Positions 1 to 12,056 are shown, numbered from the stretch's first letter. The stretch is DNA of 64,000 nt from Tenrec ecaudatus (GCF_050624435.1 NC_134538.1:129624937-129688936); one strand, 5' to 3'. Translations and numbers: made by a program. The notes: generated from the letters alone by a model not told the origin.

Positions 1-265
1 ACAGCAACCAGAAATACACATTCATACATATGTGCACATATGTAAATCAAGAAAATTTTGATACCTCATGTAAAGGGGAAAAACTATGTTCTACCAATAG
101 AGAAATAAAATATAAATATTTACTATTTAGAAAATAAGTAAAATAGAGCATTAATATAAAATGAATGAATATAGGCAATGATGTGCTCAAAGAAAATTAA
201 AACCATTAACTTTTTATAGTATTTTTAAAAAGGGGCTTGACGAGGAAAAGTCTACTGAATATTAA
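1..265. other. AT-rich sequence, nothing recognised
   Basis: AT-rich DNA without a convincing open frame or repeat signature. It ends where similarity to the L1 3' UTR family begins. Confidence 0.5.
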
Positions 266-1427
266 TTAAAAAACAGAAGATGTAGAACAACATGGCTGGC
301 CCCACAATGAGACATGATGCCCCTCAGTGACTAAGGGCGATACAGGGGACAGCACCAGAGACACAATGTGGGAATTGCACCTGACCTGATCCCACCACAC
401 CGAGGCAAAGCACTGGGGGAGTGCAGCGGACCAGCAAGGGAATGGAGTGGCAAGGTCCCCAGGGAATGCTGAAAGTGGGCTTTGGGGCCAGGGCGTGGTG
501 CCCCAACAGACTGGACTGGAAAACACTCCTAAGGGCCAGCAAATGATCCTTGAAAGAACTACAAGCTTTTCTTTTGTGAAGTGTTTTCTTTTGATCTTTG
601 TCAGTGGTTTGTTTTTGGTTTTTTTGTGGTCTGGTTGTATATTGTTGCTTTGTTTTCCTCTGTCTTGTTTTAGTGCATGATAGTGTCTCCATAGGTCTGT
701 CTGAATAGGACAGGCTGGATGAACTATCTGGAGGAAAAACAACAGGACCGACAGTTCTGGGGGACTTGGGGTGGGGGAGGGGTAGGGGGTAAGGAAGTGG
801 TGTTAACAAACACAGGGACAAGGGAACAACATGGGACCCAAAATGGTAGTGAGGGGGGAGTGGCAGGCCTGGTGGGGAATGATCAAGGGTAAGGTTGCAT
901 AGAGAAGAGGTATAGCTGTAGCCCAGGTGGGGACTGAGCATGGTAGTGGGGCAGGAGGAAAGTCAAGGGAGATGGAGGAAGGAGCCAGGAGTCAAGGGGC
1001 ATTTTTGGAGGTCTAGACAAAGATATGTACATGCAAATATATATGAGGCTGGGAAATAGATCTATCCATGTGTCTATATTTATAGGTTTAGTATTAAGGT
1101 GGTAGAAGGACCTTGGGCTTCTACTCCAGCACTCCCTCAATGCATGAATACTTTTATTAAATTTGCACTCTATGATGCTCACTCTCCTGACACAACTGCT
1201 GAAGCCAAAGTGGGTGAACAAGTAAATGTGGTGAAGAAAGCTGATGGTGCTCGGCTATCAAAAGGGATAGTGACAGGGTTCTTAAAGGCTTGAAGATAAA
1301 CAAGCGGCCACCTAGCTCAGAAGCAACAAAGCCCACATGGAAGAACACACCAACCTGTGTGATCGTGTGGTCCCAAATGAATCAGTTATCAGGCATCAAA
1401 GAACAAAAATCATATCATTGGTGCACA
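266..1427 (+). mobile_element. L1 3' UTR fragment, 5' part (afrotherian type)
   Basis: This stretch matches, in opposite orientation, the minus-strand copy at 56055-57895. Both contain the same order of landmarks: a segment describing 'gggaattgcacc...gaccccaccacac', a 'ccccagggaat' motif, a T-rich tract, a G-rich tract near 755-800, then 'ataggtttagtattaaggt' and 'gcactccctcaatgca'. It then enters the module with 'ttaaaggcttgaag' and 'gcccacatggaag'. I infer an L1 3' UTR because the family is non-coding, G-rich, ends in AATAAA plus poly(A), and follows ORF2 remnants at the right end of the window. The open frames here (266-941 minus strand, for example) are chance frames in GC-rich repeat. 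Confidence 0.7.
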
Positions 1428-1744
1428 CCTCCATGATACAATCGCCGAAGACAAACGGGTGCATAAGCAAATGTGGTGAAGAAAGCTGATGGTGCCCGGC
1501 TATCGAAAGAGATAGTGTCTGGGGTCTTAAAGGCTTGAAGGTGAAAAAGCGGCCATCTAGCTCAGAAGCAATAAAGCCCACATGGAAGAAGCACACCAGC
1601 CGTTGCGATCACGAGGTGCCAAAGGGACCAGGTATAAGGCATCATGCAAAAAAAAGTATATATGTGTGTGTATGTATATATATACGTGTATATGTATATA
1701 CATATATATGCATGTGTATGTGTGTATGTATATGTATATATATA

Positions 1745-1812
<68 letters not shown>

Positions 1813-2475
1813 ATAGTGAATGAAGGGGGAAGTGCAGAGTGGAGACCCGAGGCCCAAGTGTCGACCACTGGAGATCCCCTCACAGAGGGGTGTAGGAGAG
1901 GAGACTGGTCAGTCAGAGTGTGATGTAGTATGGATGAAGAACACAGCTTTCCCCCAGATCCTGGATGCTTCCTCCCCCCAACTACCATGATCCGAATTCT
2001 ACCTTGCAGGACTGGATAGGGCAGAGATTGTACACTGGTGCATACAGAAGCTGGAGGCACAGGGAATTCAGGGTGGACGATACCTTCAGGACCAGGGGTG
2101 TGAGGGGCGAGGCTGGGAGAGTGGAGGGTGAGTGGGTTGGAAAGGGGGAACTGATTAAAAGGATCCACATGTGACCTCCTCCCTGGGAGATGGACAGCAG
2201 AGAAGGGGGTGCAGGGAGACTCCGGATAGGGCAAGATATGACAAAATAACAATCTGTGGTTTATCAAGGGCTTATGAGGTAGGGGGGAGTGGGGAGGGAG
2301 GGGAAAAAAAGAGGACCTGATGCAGAGGGCTTAAGTGGAGAGCAAATGCTTTGAGAGTGATTAGGGCAAAGAATGTACGGATGTGCTTTATACAATTGAT
2401 GTATGTATATGTGTGGGTTGTGATAATAGTTGTATGAGCCCCTAATAAAATGTAAAAAAAGAAAAGAAAAAAAAA
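1428..2475 (+). mobile_element. L1 3' UTR copy with internal microsatellite
   Basis: A second module begins near 1428 with 'acaatcgccgaag', repeats the 'aaatgtggtgaagaaagctg' sequence seen 245 bp earlier, and continues through a TA/TG microsatellite. It then gives the body shared with 12384-13550 and 23041-24022 ('ccatagtgaatgaagg', 'ctttcccccagatcctgga', 'gggcaagatatgacaaaat'). A purine-rich G tract lies at 2280-2310. The 3' end is 'gagcccctaataaaatg' followed by an A-rich tract that runs into a truncated second tail ('atgattagggcaaaa'). No coding capacity. Confidence 0.75.
1655..1812 (+). repeat. TA/TG microsatellite inside L1 3' UTR
   Basis: A run of TATG, TG and TA units follows 'catcatgcaaaaaaaag' and precedes 'ccatagtgaatg'. 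A pure (TA)n occupies about 1760-1812. The same internal position carries microsatellites in the copies at 12384-13550 and 23041-24022. Long IY/TH-rich reading frames across it are artefacts. Confidence 0.9.
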
Positions 2476-2529
2476 TGATTAGGGCAAAAAAAACCACTGA
2501 AGATGTAAAAGAAAAAATATGAGAGAGGC

Positions 2530-3045
2530 ATTAACTAGTTTCACATGGAAGAAGCACACCAGTCTATGTGATTTAAAGATTGTGAAGGATAAAATCCAAA
2601 ACTGAAGGAAGGAACAGTATTGGAGCTTAAATAGGAACAACTATTTTTCAGAAGGCTACGGATGACAGTGGGAACCCTAAATCCCTTCCAGGGTCCACAC
2701 ATGGACTAAGCCCCAAGTGACCCACCTTAAACCATAGACCAGGAATGTAAATAACCTTGCTGTCATGCAGAATACAGCGTTTTAGTTTTTGTTGTTTTTT
2801 CTCTGTACTTCATTTCCATGTTGTTCTGTGAAATCCAGGAAGAGCTATGGAGAGCGGTTGCACTGATTGTTTCATGAGAGGTCTGGTGGGCAGTGTTGGG
2901 CCCATGAGTACACGAGGGAATTGATGCTCTGTAGGTAATTGTGGAGATGATTGTTAATTGATTAATATTTTATTAATATCATTGAACTATTGAATTGTAT
3001 TATACATGAAATATGTGCCAATAAAACTGTTAGAAAAAACAGAAG
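2530..3045 (+). mobile_element. Older retroposon tail (L1-related)
   Basis: The left part has 'cacatggaagaagcacacc', shared with the L1 3' UTR family. The right end reads 'atgtgccaataaaactgtt' followed by a short A-rich stretch, as expected for a polyadenylated insertion. The middle does not match the younger copies, so this is probably an older or divergent subfamily. Confidence 0.5.
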
Positions 3046-3346
3046 AGCGAAGAGAGGGGTTGGGGCAGGGGAAGTTGAGGAGATTTACAATACTACGTAA
3101 CTAGTACTGTAGACTACACATTGGGGTCAGATGAGCAATTGAACATTTGTATGCTGTGCTAGCCTATTTATGTTCAGCCTGAATATGAATGCTATTTTTG
3201 TTAGAAATAATCATTACTTTATTATTCATAATATTCCTATTCTGACGCCAATATTTTAATAAAAAATTTATAATTAACTTACATATTTTCCTCCTTTTTT
3301 TTTAGCTGTTATAGAAAGTTTCTTTACTCTTAATGCTTATCCTGAA
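3046..3346. other. Unassigned AT-rich DNA
   Basis: No open frame, repeat or motif that I can support. Confidence 0.5.
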
Positions 3347-3552
3347 GGAGCCCTGCTGGCATAGCGGGCTCTGCTTTGGACGGCTACCAAGAAGGTCAGT
3401 CATTCAAAAACAGTAACGGTTCCGTGCAAGAAAGATGAGGCTTTCTCCTCTCATGAAATGGTGCAATCTCAGAAACCCCCTAGGGTAGTTCTATCTTGAG
3501 GTACTGGGTCACTGTGCATCAGAATCGACTCAATGGCACCGAGTGAGTGAAT
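3347..3552 (+). mobile_element. AfroSINE
   Basis: Begins GGAGCCCTGCTGGC, contains 'gaaagatgaggctttct', 'tctcagaaacccc', and ends 'tcagaatcgactcaatggca' before a short GAGT repeat. This is the full head-to-tail order of the afrotherian tRNA-derived SINE. Diverged, no coding function. Confidence 0.85.
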
Positions 3553-4285
3553 GCTTACCCTACTTTCTTCTCCATTAACTCTCTCAATGTGAGTCTTGAA
3601 GGGGGTGCTCTGACAGACACTAATAGCCATAGAGAGACAGTGCTAGCATGTAGAATGCATTATTTTCTTTTCTGTAGTCTCAACTGATTTAAAATACACA
3701 TTTTTCAGAATATCTGGTGTATTAGTAAAATAGATCAATTATGAGCACACAATGATAGAGCAATATAAATTGCTAGTAAATATTTCAAAAATGTTTAACT
3801 TCATGAGTAATCAAATAATCAGTATAACTATAGTTTACCTTTCACAAATGTCAAAGCTTTTTTCCCCCTTTTAATAACAGAGTCTTTTTTAAAAGAAATG
3901 AAAGGAGCTAGTTCATACATCAATGTGGAATATAAACTATTACATATTTAGGAAAGTAACAAACTTTAAATTATCAACATGAATAAATTATAATGCACAC
4001 AAAGTTCTTTGTAAATAAATATAACAGTGTCTTTAGAGTACCTACTATACAGCGTGTTGTTAGTTGAAAATGTTGCTAACATATTTATTCCTAGTTAATT
4101 GAATAAATGACCAATAATGGGAGATTGATTGATAATTATGAAAAACTGAAAACTACCTTAATATCAAAGAATATCAGAAAGATGTTTACTTGTCTTTCAC
4201 TCATTATATAAAGATAATCAACAATATGGATTCTACCAAACTAAAGTAACACTGAGAAAAATGGAAATTTCAAATCATTTCACTG
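3553..4285. other. Unassigned AT-rich DNA
   Basis: AT-rich intergenic or intronic sequence. I see no exon-like frame or repeat family in it. Confidence 0.5.
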
Positions 4286-4289
4286 TGCT

Positions 4290-4660
4290 CATCGTGGACC
4301 ATGCGGCAGTCCTTCAGAGAGAAAAGGGGACACCATATGCTTTTAAATCAGGAAATGTGTTTGTCAGCAGTGCATCCTTTAACTCTAATTTTTTAACCTG
4401 TGCGCTGAGCAAATGATCTGAGAAGATGGACTGTATAAAAGAGTACATAGCATCAGGATGGGAGAAAGACTTATTAGCAACCTGGGATATGCAGATGACA
4501 CAACCTTGCTTACCCAAGAAGATGGAGGACTGGAAGCACTTGCTGATGAAGATTAAGGACTGTAGCAACCAATGTGGATCACAACTCAGTGTAAAGAAAA
4601 CCAAAATTCCCACAACTGGGCCAATAGGTAACATCATGATAGAGAAAAAAAATTGAATTT
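4290..4660 (+). mobile_element. BovB/RTE LINE fragment, reverse transcriptase core
   Basis: In frame from 4426 the translation reads on to GYADDTTLL, the catalytic YADD box of the reverse transcriptase (bases 4488-4499), followed by LSVKKTKI and TTGPI, both typical of the BovB/RTE palm-to-thumb region. Upstream bases 4310-4425 also match the family but in a shifted, broken frame. RTE elements encode an endonuclease plus reverse transcriptase in about 3 kb; only about 370 bp survive here, so it is a dead fragment. Confidence 0.85.
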
Positions 4661-5185
4661 ACCAAATATTTGCCAGTCCTCAAGGACACGTAGTGATGCC
4701 GACTGCAGGAGGAAAGCCGAATCAGTGAGCATGTAAGCGTCTCAGCTCGGGCAGTGGTCTCCACACGGCTGCTCCAGCACCCACGGCTGCATCGGGGTAG
4801 GTCCATGTGACTTCCCGGGGATGTCTTGCAGGAAATGAGCCTTGTCAGCTGAAGCAGGGAACAGGCTAAGGCCGCTGCACCCTGGTCTGACCATCAGAAA
4901 ACAAGAGACCCGAGAACTAGAAATGTGAGGCCCATTGAATCATTTATTTCTCCGCCCTTCAATTAGCCCCACATGTGTTTGTTGGCCCAACAAACCTTAA
5001 CTACCTCCGGTGGTCGTTAACAAGCTTTTCAGACTGCAGCTGCTCTCACTACATTAGTCTGTAACACAGTGTCTTTGTGAACTGAGACCGAGATTCTGAA
5101 CACCCATGCCGAGTGACTGGTGCATTCAAGGTGTTTGGCTATGGCTAAGTTTCCTAATATTGCATTTTGTGTTCTTTTTTATATA
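4661..5185. other. Unassigned, locally GC-richer DNA
   Basis: Bases 4690-4880 are richer in GC and contain several CpGs, unlike their surroundings. 'tgtttgttggcccaacaaa' near 4977 contains a short palindrome. This may be an LTR piece, but I cannot name it. Confidence 0.3.
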
Positions 5186-5324
5186 GGAGCCCTAGAGGCA
5201 CTGTCTGGTAAGCATTGGGCTGGTAACCTCAAGGTTGGCGGTTTAACCCGCCATCACTCCGTAAAGATGTATAGCCTCAGAAGCTCCACATCGGGTCACT
5301 CTGATTAGGAAAAACTTGATGGCA
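5186..5324 (+). mobile_element. AfroSINE, shortened
   Basis: GGAGCCCTAGAGGCACTG at the start, 'ggctggtaacc...aaggttggcggttt' in the tRNA-like part, and 'cttgatggcagtgat' at the end. The central part is shortened relative to the copy at 3347. Confidence 0.8.
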
Positions 5325-6434
5325 GTGATTCTCTTATTAGAAATCTCTATGATATCCATGGACATATTTTAGGACAGATACATACATAAGTTGAAATATC
5401 CTCTGTCAATCTACACATCTATTCCTGGATGTGATTCACTGATCCACCTCTGTTCAGCTTGAATCTCTGTATATACTCACAGATCATTGTTTTTCCTGTT
5501 ACTGCAGAAGCACACATGCAACAGTGTTTCTTTTGATTACCTCTAGCTCTTCTGTCAGGGTCTGTCCCTGCCTTGAGGATTTCAGCTGGTCACTCCGTTA
5601 TTGACTATTGCCTTCGCTTTCGTTCCAGATGATATGTGTCTGCCTGGAGTTAGTGACTTACTCTCCTTTTCAAAAGGAAGATATTCAAGCAACTATCTGT
5701 TTTCACCATTAACTCTTTCCTCTCGGACTTCTCTTCCTTACCAATCAGAGTGGGTAGGTAGAGACGTTCTCCTTGGATAAGTGGAAATTGCGTTGAAGTT
5801 TCCGTTTGTTTTTCTTCAGTGGGATATTATTATGTGGTTTATAGTTGCTTCCATGTATAATTTATTTACTGATAGAAGTCTGGCATAGAGAAAGTTTCCA
5901 GACACCTTAAGATACTATTTCAGGACCAGAAGTAATCCTACAATATGAATATTTCTGTGGTAATCGGTACTAGAAATTTGTAGATGAAGAAAAAAACCCA
6001 ACATTTTCAGTTTACAGAGTCAAAACCTATTATGAAAAAATATTTAATACTTATAATAAGTACATAAACAAATAAAATAAAAGGCACATGATAGCATTTT
6101 CTTATTACAGAAATTTATATAATATTACACAACAAGTTGTGAAATGGAAATACGTTTTTCTAAACAAACTACCCAACATTTTAATTAACTCATGATGCTA
6201 TAGAAAAGAATGAATTTTATTTCTATTGTGGCGATGGAAAAGAATGTTCACAATCGTCATATGAAGAAGCTAGCACAGGGAGGGTCATGAAATGTGTGAC
6301 TAGGGTGTGGCATGCAAATAATAAAACCAATATTTTTTTCTCTAGATTTTGTGAACTTTGTGATGTGTTAGAGAACTTTAATAAAATTTGTTGTGCATTC
6401 TTTTCTGGTTCAAAATAAATCTTTACCATTTGGA
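5325..6434. other. Unassigned unique-looking DNA
   Basis: AT-rich, no recognisable repeat and no supportable exon. Confidence 0.5.
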
Positions 6435-7097
6435 TAAGTTATCTAATGTTGCTGTAATGGAAATGTCACAGGGGGGTGGCTTTTCCCAACAGATGTATTG
6501 TCTCATCTTTAGGAGGCTACAGGGTCTGAGTTCAGGGTACAGATACGAACACTGTATCTGTTGGCACTCTTGTTTCCGCTCCGTCCTCTGTCTGTGTGCT
6601 GGGTTGCGATCCATGCGATCTGCAGCTGTGTTCCTCAGTCCCTTGGTGACCTTTCAGTACCCCCATTTACTCTTGTGTCTGTGCCCAAAGACAAAACACC
6701 TAACCCGTTGGACTGGGTGACATCTGATTCATAGTGACCTGAGAGGACAGAGTGCGCCTGAAGGGTTTCCAAAGCTGTAGCTTTATGAAGGTAGATTAGC
6801 ATGTCTTTCTCCCTCAGAGCAATTTGTGGGTTCAAATGGTCAACCTCCAGGCTAACAAGAAGGCCCTAATTACTCCGACACCAAGGGTTCTTTTTTGCTG
6901 TGCCCACCCTGTTTCTACCCTGTTCCTTTTTTATCTCCAAAGTGTTTGGTTTAAGACACATCCTACATTGATTAGCGTTTCATTAGCATAGCAAAGGAAA
7001 TTCTATTTCCAAATGAGCTTGTTTCTGCATATGTAAGGATTAGGTGGGATATATAGCAGAGATTTTGGGTTGGAACAATTCAGTCCATAACAACATT
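6435..7097 (-). mobile_element. Solo LTR, MaLR/MLT1-like, split by a SINE
   Basis: Read on the plus strand it starts 'gttgctgtaatggaaatgtcac', continues with 'ttaggaggctacagg' and ends 'caattcagtccataaca'. That is the reverse of an LTR beginning with TGTTATGGACTGAATTG, the layout of MaLR/MLT1-type LTRs. A minus-strand AfroSINE interrupts it at 6693-6868. No retroviral gene is present. The exact subfamily is uncertain; an afrotherian-specific LTR is possible. Confidence 0.6.
6693..6868 (-). mobile_element. AfroSINE nested in LTR
   Basis: Minus-strand SINE order: 'gattcatagtgacct', 'gggtttccaaagctgtag', 'catgtctttctccctcagagc', 'ggttcaaatggtcaacc'. LTR-like sequence resumes on both sides. Confidence 0.75.
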
Positions 7098-7504
7098 GCT
7101 CTCATTTTGAATTTACACTTTTATATTCTTTTTCTCAAAGGGTCCTCAAAGTTATATGAGCTCCAGTTCCAACAAAATGTTTATTCATGCATGTGTGTGC
7201 ATTAAATGCATTCAACATTATAGAAGTTCTGGAAGGATTCACGCTAAATGTTAATCATTGATCACCTTTGCAAAAGCAGGAGAAATGTCTCAAACTAAGG
7301 TCCCAGTTGTTATTATTTTATTTGTTGGTTTGCTTTTTAATTATGTACCCCAATGATTAGTTCTTAACTATAACTTATGTTTTAGGGCACTGAATATAAC
7401 AATTGCATTTCTGTGCCTTGCTTAGCTGCCCAGTCAATCCCATGGAAGAGGCTATTCAGCTATCAAACAGCATGTGGCAGTGGTAAATCTGTTTGCACAA
7501 CATC
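7098..7504. other. Unassigned DNA
   Basis: Nothing recognisable between the LTR and the next BovB copy. Confidence 0.45.
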
Positions 7505-8240
7505 TCCCTAAAGTGTTGATGCCTCATCAACATGACTTGGTGGATGCCAAGCAAGGATGTCACTTCAAGGACAAATGCCTTCCAGACCCAAGTCATGGTA
7601 CTTTCAATCCCCTCACAGGCAGGCAAGGGACTGGCCTGGTGCTGTAGAAGCTATGTGCTATGTTGTGAGCCACCTAGTCTGTGGCTCACAAACACCGGCT
7701 ATTCTGAGTCTGAGGGAAAAGACAGGGCTTCCTACTTCCATCCACCGAGTCTCAGAAACCCACAGAAGGGCTGCTATGAGGCTGCAGTGCCTCCATGCCC
7801 CTGGGGTATTTTTGTTTTTCTTCACATAAATATGAAAGGTGGACGTTGAACAATGAAGACCAGAGAAGAACCAATGCCTTTGAATTATAGTGCTGGGAAG
7901 GAATATTGAAGATACCATGATCTTCCAAAGGAACAAACAAATCTGTCTTGGAAGAAATACAGGCAGAGTGCTCCATAGAAAGGAGGCTAGTGAGGCGTCC
8001 TCTCACTAACTTGAACTATCTTATCAGGAGAGACCAGTCCATGGGGAGGACATGAAGCTTGGTAAAGTTAAAAGACAGCAACAAAGAGGAGAACTCTCAG
8101 CAAGTTGGATTGGCACCATGGCTACTGCGCTGGGTTCAAACATCACAAGCATTTTGAAGCTGGTGCCGGTCCAGGGAGGGTGTCATTCTGTTGTGCTTGG
8201 GCTTCCCTGTCTGTTAGAACAATCTCAACGGCACCTTCGT
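7505..8240 (+). mobile_element. BovB/RTE LINE 3' part, split by a SINE
   Basis: Landmarks in BovB order: 'gccaagcaaggatgtcact', 'ccaagtcatggtact', then after an interruption 'atgaaaggtggacg', 'caaacaaatctgtcttgga', 'gcagagtgctccatag', 'gaccagtccatgggg' and 'ttggattggcaccatggc'. It ends near 'ctcaacggcac', the normal BovB 3' terminus. Frames are broken. The open frames at 7532-7849 and 8052-8309 are translations of this repeat, not genes. Confidence 0.8.
7618..7820 (+). mobile_element. AfroSINE nested in BovB
   Basis: Bases 7630-7790 carry 'ggcctggtgctgtag', 'gaaaagacagggcttcctac' and 'gagtctcagaaacccacag', the SINE order. BovB sequence that should be continuous ('cctca' to 'cataaatatgaaagg') is separated by it. 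Confidence 0.7.
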
Positions 8241-9122
8241 GTTCTGCGTTTAATGTTTATGTCCTATTGTATACTAAGCATAATATATTTATTTTCTTCT
8301 GATAAATAGACTCTTCACAGTAAATGAGTTTATAGACTACTTCGTTTAAAATTTTGTCTCTTCCCCTTCCAGAACTCTACATTTCAGTTCTAATGTCAAT
8401 GTCGCTCTTCTTTTAAACATAATTTTAGAGTTTCCATGTATTAGAATAAGTTTATTTGGAGCTGGGAAAGGACCTAGACAAGGAGTCCCTAGTCTGTCAT
8501 GCACTGTTGAGATAAAAATGAAAACTTGAGATCTAGCACTTACTTATATAGAGAAAGAAGCTAGTACCATTTGTGCCCACAGAGTGTGGCCTCAGTGGAG
8601 CCCTGCTCTCCCTTTTCCTGTCTCTGGTGTCCTTGGATGGTGCACCATAGGTGACTGGCTTGATCTGCAGCACCCTCTAGTTGACCATCAGGGATGCTAC
8701 TGGCTGTGCTGCTCATGAAGAGTTTTCTTGAACAAATCCCCCTATCCCTTAAGTTTAAACAAAGACTTGCCTGATGCTTCACTTTCTACCCTGGGGTGAT
8801 AGAGTATCAAATCTATAGAAATGAATCCTGGAGAGATGTGGGAAATGATAAAGCTCAGTTCCTAGGAATTATGTCAATGCTCACCTCAAATGGATGGCCA
8901 GTTTCTGCTCAGTATTCTGGCTTGGAGGAAAAGGGGAGAGTGATCACAAGATGTTGTCCAACACATTAGAGTTCAAGAAACATCCCTTACTTTCATCAAG
9001 CCTACGCTTCAAAATGTCGATGGTTGTAAGGTGAATGAATCTGCCCTAATCATAAGTCTTCAGAGGTCAGTTCAAAATATTTGGAAAAGAGTAAGGTCCA
9101 AAAAACTCCAGGAACATTGAAC
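8241..9122. other. Unassigned DNA
   Basis: No repeat or exon I can support. The minus-strand open frame at 8561-8782 has no recognisable domain. Confidence 0.45.
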
Positions 9123-9300
9123 TTGCAGCCAAGTTGATGACGACTCACGGTGACCATAAAGGTAGAAACGTCCCTGTGAGCTTTCAAGAGTGTAACTATG
9201 TACAGGAGTCGAAAGGCCCATCTTTCTCCTGAAGTGCAGCTGGTGATTTCCAACTGCTTCCCCTATGGCAAGCGGCTCAATGCATAACCAGAGTTATCCA
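9123..9300 (-). mobile_element. AfroSINE
   Basis: Minus-strand order: 'gatgacgactcacggtgacc', 'gtccctgtgagctttcaag', 'cccatctttctcctgaagtg', 'gctggtgatttccaactgc', 'caatgcataaccag'. Confidence 0.8.
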
Positions 9301-11365
9301 TTAAAAAAATTAGAAAAATAAACACCGATTTTCTATCCCTGCTGCTTTGAGTTTTCTAGAAAGAGTGACTCCAACCAGGAACTTCTGTCATATGACAACT
9401 GGTTCGCTTATGTCTTCCCCTTAGAGTTGAAGTCATTGAAAGTTTGTATGAGTGAGTTCAGCAGAAAAAGACCGTTAAACAGCACTATTCATGTGATCTG
9501 TGTCATGAATTCCACATTGTGGCTTCCACCAAATATGGGCTAATGTTTCGGCTCAATGATCAATTTCTTGATTCACTGTTTCATTGAGCAAATACAGTAA
9601 GTGCCTCGAGTTTTCATACACTTTTTAAATATTGAAAAAATAGGCAAATTTAAGATCTAGGCTTTTCTTTTAAGAACTCACTGTGTAATGAGGAGAGAAA
9701 TGTATAAATAGATAGCCACAGTATAGCACCTTACATTCTAGAAGAGGGAAATATGTATGATGCTATTGGGGCACAAACAAGAATGCAATCAATTCTTTAG
9801 AAGACAATATTAAAACATGGTGGATGAGATTCAAGGAGTCTGTTTTCAAGAAAGCTTAAAATATGTATCCCCAGTTGTGTAATGCCCAGGAATATAAAAT
9901 ACTTGAATGTCAGTGAGTAGCTCAGTAAAAATCAAATGGAAAATGGAAGAATGATATTTAGGTGGTCTAACATTAAATATCAAATAGTAGTTGGGCAGAA
10001 ATGTTTGAGAAGAGGTACACTGACACAATATCATACAGGACCAATTCAAATACAATTAAACTCTCTCCCCATTTAGATTTTCACTGTCAGTCATCTGAAT
10101 TGCTTCTATTCCTTTCTCAAAACACTTCACTCTAAGTCTGAAATAAGTTATCCCTAGTGAAATTTTTGGACTATAGCTCCATGTGTGACTAATTTCCTCA
10201 TATTCTAAAACACCATGCACAATGAATAGCTTAATAAATATTTATAGAATGCATAAAATAATGTTACGCTTTGCACATATGGTTATTTCCATAGTTATGA
10301 ACTTTCCTTTCGGAATCGAGGGCTTGAGGAAGTCGCCATGAGGTGGACAATGGGACGACTGGAAGATGAGGTGGGGGGGAGAGGGCCGTTTTGTCCATGG
10401 TGACAGTCACAAGGAGAAAACTCCCATTTCATTTCCATGATTCTCCTGCAGTAACTCCAAGACAATCAAGATTTCTTTTTAAAATCTATTCTTATATCAA
10501 GCCTCATACAAAATTTATTGTGTATATGGGAGTGCACAATTGCTTGCAAGGATCTTTAGAGAGCAGGCTCCTTTGTCACTAGAATGCAGGCACAGTGACA
10601 AAGAGAATATTAAAACACTCAAGCTGGCCCCAATCCAAGGGAGAGTAGGCAGACTGAAGAGATAAGGCAGGTAGTTAATCTTCTGGAAGGTGCTGCAGGT
10701 AAAGACAGGTTTGTTCACCTGGCTTACTGTCTTCAGTCTACTTTTGTTTGATTTGTTATCTTACCCAATGGAAAATCTATGTCTTGACATTGAATCACAA
10801 AGTTAGGGAAACCTGTGTCACAAAATAAAGTAAGTGTATGAAAGAGAATAAACCTTTAGTCAAACTTTGGGCAAGAAATAAAATCTGGATGAAATTTGAG
10901 CCATGTATAAATGGCTCTAAGCACATTTATTATGACTTGAGGAAGAGAAAACCAATGAATTGGCAATGAACCTTATTATTACAAAGCAATCATTTTTATC
11001 ATCGTCCAATAATGACTCTAGATGGATATCTCAGCCAGAAAATTGCGCTTACTGCAGAAAATTATATTATATGTATTACCATAAAGATGACATCGCAATT
11101 GTCAAAAACTTTAAGTGCTACCTAGATACTACAGCATTTTGAACTAAGTAAATGTTTCAGATTTATTCTCTGATGTGCCTTTACTTGGCTTGATATAAGC
11201 AAAAGCCATATTTTAATAGAATTAATATTAAATTCGCTTGCAGAACCAGCATAGATATGTTTCTCATTTTCTAAAATGTAATTTACACATCATTGTTCTG
11301 ATGACTTTGTTTCTGCCAAAATAGGTATGACAAAAATTATGCATAGTGAATAAGTATCATTAAAG
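9301..11365. other. Long unassigned AT-rich stretch
   Basis: About 2 kb with no recognisable repeat, RNA gene or conserved frame. Confidence 0.5.
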
Positions 11366-11541
11366 AATCCTGATAGCTTGGTGGGTGATACATGGAGTGA
11401 TTGGGCGTCACCAGCCACTCCTCAGGAGAAATATGAGGCTGTCTGCTCCCATAAAGATATAAGGTGTGAATAACCCAAAGGAATAGTTCTACTCTGTCCT
11501 ATAGGTTCGCTATGAATTGGAATTGACTGGATATCAATTGG
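11366..11541 (+). mobile_element. AfroSINE
   Basis: 'cttggtgggtgatacatgg', 'ggagaaatatgaggctgtct', 'gttctactctgtcctatagg' and 'gaattggaattgactgg' appear in SINE order. Confidence 0.8.
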
Positions 11542-12056
11542 TTATAGGAAATAGTTTAGGTTTCCCACTACCCTCAATCAATTTCAAGTTTTCCCATGAT
11601 TTTTAGGCACTCAGGTTAAAGGAGTTGACTCCAATCATGGGAGACTGGTGGCCATTAGAATAAATACATGTATGGATAAACAAATTGAGAATAGTCTCAT
11701 ACAAAGTCATTGGCTTACTAATGGATAAGAGAAGACTTCAAAACTTCATGTAAATGGAATTTAAAAAGTAACAGGTTTTTTTCTATCCACCTTTTGAAGC
11801 CTCTCTCATATGTGACACACATCAGGATTTAAATCTAAAGCAAAGTCTTGGGTTTTTCTAGCAAGGACACCCTCTCACTTTTCTAAGATCTCATGGAAGA
11901 AGCTCTCTCATTCCCTTGTCATCATCAAGAATGACTGACTGTAAAGTCTTTTAAAAGGAGATGAGGATGAAACTCATCTTCAAAAGATCACAAAAATACA
12001 GAACAGAATCTTGTGGACACTAAAACTTGTCCATCTCCAAGATGTATTGCTATATG

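Noticed and set aside
1557-2267. 236-codon minus-strand open frame
   Set aside because: It reads through the L1 3' UTR and a TA/TG microsatellite; the same translation recurs in other copies with breaks. No domain.
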